From Panulirus ornatus (Eukaryota; Arthropoda; Malacostraca; Decapoda; Palinuridae), in NCBI RefSeq assembly GCF_036320965.1, contig NC_092234.1:41977532-42041531 (forward strand): 64,000 nucleotides of DNA, written 5' to 3'. Positions 61,684 through 64,000 of this stretch are shown here, piece by piece (the first letter of the stretch is position 1; the number at the start of each line of letters is the position of its first letter). A program made the position numbers and the translations under genes. Below the pieces are notes generated by a model. It did no database searches. It was given only the letters and a program-made list of their open reading frames with translations, and was not told the DNA's origin.

Positions 61684-61760
61684 ACTTGATTGCCGTTTCC
61701 CGCGTCAGTGAGGCTGCACCAGGAAACAGATGAAGAATGGCCCATCCACTCATTGACACA
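61684..61760 (-). mobile_element. isolated LINE tail module
   Basis: On the plus strand GATTGCCGTTTCCCGCGTCA and CCAGGAAACAGATGAAGAAT form the reversed terminal module of another tail variant, followed by (CA)/(TA) repeats. Confidence 0.55.
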
Positions 61761-61794
61761 CACACATATATAATAAATAATGTATATATATATA

Positions 61795-63215
61795 TACATG
61801 CCTTCACCCTCAGAGCATCAGATTGGGGAAGAGCAGTGTGGTTTCAGAAGTGGTAGAGGATGTGTGGATCAGGTGTTTGCTTTGAAGAATGTATGTGAGA
61901 AATACTTAGAAAAGCAAATGGATTTGTATGTAGCATTTATGGATCTGGAGAAGGCATATGATAGAGTTGATAGAGATGCTCTGTGGAAGGTATTAAGAAT
62001 ATATGGTGTGGGAGGAAAGTTGTTAGAAGCAGTGAAAAGTTTTTATCGAGGATGTAAGGCATGTGTACGTGTAGGAAGAGAGGAAAGTGATTGGTTCTCA
62101 GTGAATGTAGGTTTGCGGCAGGGGTGTGTGATGTCTCCATGGTTGTTTAATTTGTTTATGGATGGGGTTGTTAGGGAGGTAAATGCAAGAGTTTTGGAAA
62201 GAGGGGCAAGTATGAAGTCTGTTGGGGATGAGAGAGCTTGGGAAGTGAGTCAGTTGTTGTTCGCTGATGATACAGCGCTGGTGGCTGATTCATGTGAGAA
62301 ACTGCAGAAGCTGGTGACTGAGTTTGGTAAAGTGTGTGAAAGAAGAAAGTTAAGAGTAAATGTGAATAAGAGCAAGGTTATTAGGTACAGTAGGGTTGAG
62401 GGTCAAGTCAATTGGGAGGTGAGTTTGAATGGAGAAAAACTGGAGGAAGTGAAGTGTTTTAGATATCTGGGAGTGGATCTGGCAGCGGATGGAAACATGG
62501 AAGCGGAAGTGAATCATAGGGTGGGGGAGGGGGCGAAAATTCTGGGAGCCTTGAAGAATGTGTGGAAGTCGAGAACGTTATCTCGGAAAGCAAAAATGGT
62601 TATGTTTGAAGGAATAGTGGTTCCAACAATGTTGTATGGTTGCAAGGCGTGGACTATGGATAGAGTTGTGCGCAGGAGGATGGATGTGCTGGAAATGAGA
62701 TGTTTGAGGACAATGTGTGGTGTGAGGTGGTTTGATCGAGTAAGTAACGTAAGGGTAAGAGAGATGTGTGGAAATAAAAAGAGCGTGGTTGAGAGAGCAG
62801 AAGAGGGTTTTGAAATGGTTTGGTCACATGGAGAGAATGAGTGAGGAAAGATTGACCAAGAGGATATATGTGTCGGAGGTGGAGGGAACGAGGAGAAGAG
62901 GGAGACCAAATTGGAGGTGGAAAGATGGAGTGAAAAAGATTTTGTGTGATCGGGGCCTGAACATGCAGGAGGGTGAAAGGAGGGCAAGGAATAGAGTGAA
63001 TTGGAGCGATGTGGTATACCGGGGTTGACGTGCTGTCAGTGGATTGAATCAAGGCATGTGAAGCGTCTGGGGTAAACCATGGAAAGCTGTGTAGGTATGT
63101 ATATTTGTGTGTGTGGACGTATGTATATACATGTGTATGGGGGGGGGGTTGGGCCATTTCTTTCATCTGTTTCCTTGCGCTACCTCGCAAACGCGGGAGA
63201 CAGCGACAAAGTATA
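61795..63215 (+). pseudogene. RTE-like LINE copy 6, 5'-truncated, with inverted 5' end
   Basis: The frame from 61,812 to 62,844 encodes EHQIGEEQCGFRSGRGCVDQ through the catalytic FADD (62,260-62,271) to the thumb and C-terminal blocks. A 2-bp loss near 62,808 (AGGGTTTTG against AGGGTGTTTTG) shifts the frame, and the last part (WFGHMERMSEERLTKRIYVS to VVYRG) continues at 62,812-63,028. The sequence just before the truncation (61,795-61,811) is the adjacent LINE segment inverted. The subfamily I tail ends in CGCTACCTCGCAAACGCGGG, GAGACAGCGACAAAGTAT, poly-A and (TA)n. Confidence 0.87.
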
Positions 63216-63218
63216 AAA

Positions 63219-63284
<66 letters not shown>

Positions 63285-63288
63285 TTTC
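63216..63288. repeat. poly-A, (TA)n, poly-T
   Basis: A-tail of LINE copy 6, about 24 TA dinucleotides, then T-rich sequence at the start of element A copy 4. Confidence 0.95.
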
Positions 63289-63415
63289 AATTTTCCAAAA
63301 GAAGGAACAGAGAATTGGGCCAGGTGAGGGTATTCCCTCAAAGGCCCAGTCCTCTGTTCTTAACGCTACCTCGCTAATGCGGGAAATGGCGAATAGTTTG
63401 AAAGAAAAGAAAAGA
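63289..63415 (+). mobile_element. SINE-like element A, copy 4 (5'-truncated)
   Basis: Begins at the internal homopolymer (TTTTTTTTTCAATTTTCCAA) and ends AACGCTACCTCGCTAATGCG, GGAAATGGCGAATAGTTTGA, then an AAAAG-rich tail. Only the 3' half is present. Confidence 0.78.
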
Positions 63416-63504
63416 AAAAGATATACATAAATGCCCAAACACACATATACATATCCACATATACACATATTCATACACATACACAGACATGTATACCCTG
63501 CCCC

Positions 63505-63945
63505 ACAGGAAACTGCATCGCTACCTCCTGTTCAGCGAGGTAGCGGCAGGACACACTCAGTCTTTAGCTATCATGTGTAATGCACTGAAACCACACCTCC
63601 CTATCCACATCCAGGCCCCACAGACCTTTCTGTGATTTACCCCAGATATTTCATATGCCCTGGTTCAGTCCATTGACAGCACATTCACCTCAGTATACCA
63701 CATCATTCCAATTCACTATTCATTTGCAGGCATCTCCCCCTCCTGTATGTTCAGATCCCGATAGCTCAAAAATTTTTTCACTCCATCCTTCTGCCTCCAA
63801 TTTGGTCTCCTGCTTCTCCTTGTTCCCTCTACCTCTGACACATATATCCTCTTTGTCAACCTTTCCTCACTCATTCGCTCCATATGTCCGAACCATTTCA
63901 ACACACCCTCTTTTGCTCTCTCTTTATATTTTGTAGCCTTCATAT
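63505..63945 (-). pseudogene. RTE-like LINE 3' fragment (subfamily II)
   Basis: The minus-strand frame 63,943-63,716 encodes WFGHMERMSEERLTKRIYVS and following residues. The tail continues left to a terminal module at 63,521-63,545, where CGCTACCTC and GAGGTAGCG form a perfect 9-bp inverted repeat around a 9-nt loop. 5' truncated at about 63,940. Confidence 0.78.
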
Positions 63946-64000
63946 ATGGACACCTCAGCCTTCTTTAAGGTGTGTTCATACAGTACTGTTTCTATGATAT

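Overview
This window is eukaryotic and almost certainly from a decapod crustacean. The evidence is the extreme density of microsatellites (AG, AC, TA, ACT, AAT) and 20-40 bp minisatellites, three families of non-LTR retrotransposon relics of the kind common in decapod genomes, tRNA-derived SINEs, and intron-containing genes with GT/AG splice sites. The species cannot be fixed from the sequence alone. Family names come from recognising protein motifs, not from a database search.

Region 1 (about 1-34,900) is GC-rich, gene-poor and dominated by tandem repeats. More than twenty minisatellite or microsatellite arrays are interspersed with unassigned sequence, two good tRNA-derived SINE copies (near 13.4 kb and 24.5 kb) and a few LINE fragments. 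Most long open frames here are repeat translations, not genes. Region 2 (34,900-35,100, minus strand) holds a convincing first coding exon for a secreted or membrane protein: a signal peptide followed by a splice donor. The rest of that gene should lie to the left but was not recognised. Region 3 (36.3-44.5 kb) is a nested cluster of RTE-like LINE copies, SINE-like elements (called element A here), (TA)n and (AAT)n arrays, and a perfect 40-bp minisatellite.

Region 4 (45,528-60,631, plus strand) is the one gene that can be assembled end to end. Six coding exons with consistent splice phases give a 252-residue type I membrane protein of the cation-dependent mannose-6-phosphate receptor (M6PR) family. 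It has a signal peptide, an MRH lectin-like luminal domain, one membrane span, and the family's cytosolic juxtamembrane block. It lacks the vertebrate acidic-dileucine tail and instead ends in a YxxI motif. Some residues equivalent to the mannose-6-phosphate pocket appear replaced. Its large introns are filled with CR1-like, Jockey-like and RTE-like relics. Region 5 (61-64 kb) has further RTE-like and SINE-like copies.

The most interesting system-level pattern is that the SINE-like element A and at least two RTE-like LINE subfamilies end in the same roughly 35-bp 3' module followed by A-rich/(TA)n tails. This is the signature expected when a non-autonomous element borrows a LINE's reverse transcriptase. 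One LINE copy also carries a 17-bp inverted 5' end, and a 389-bp LINE piece is tandemly duplicated at about 99% identity.
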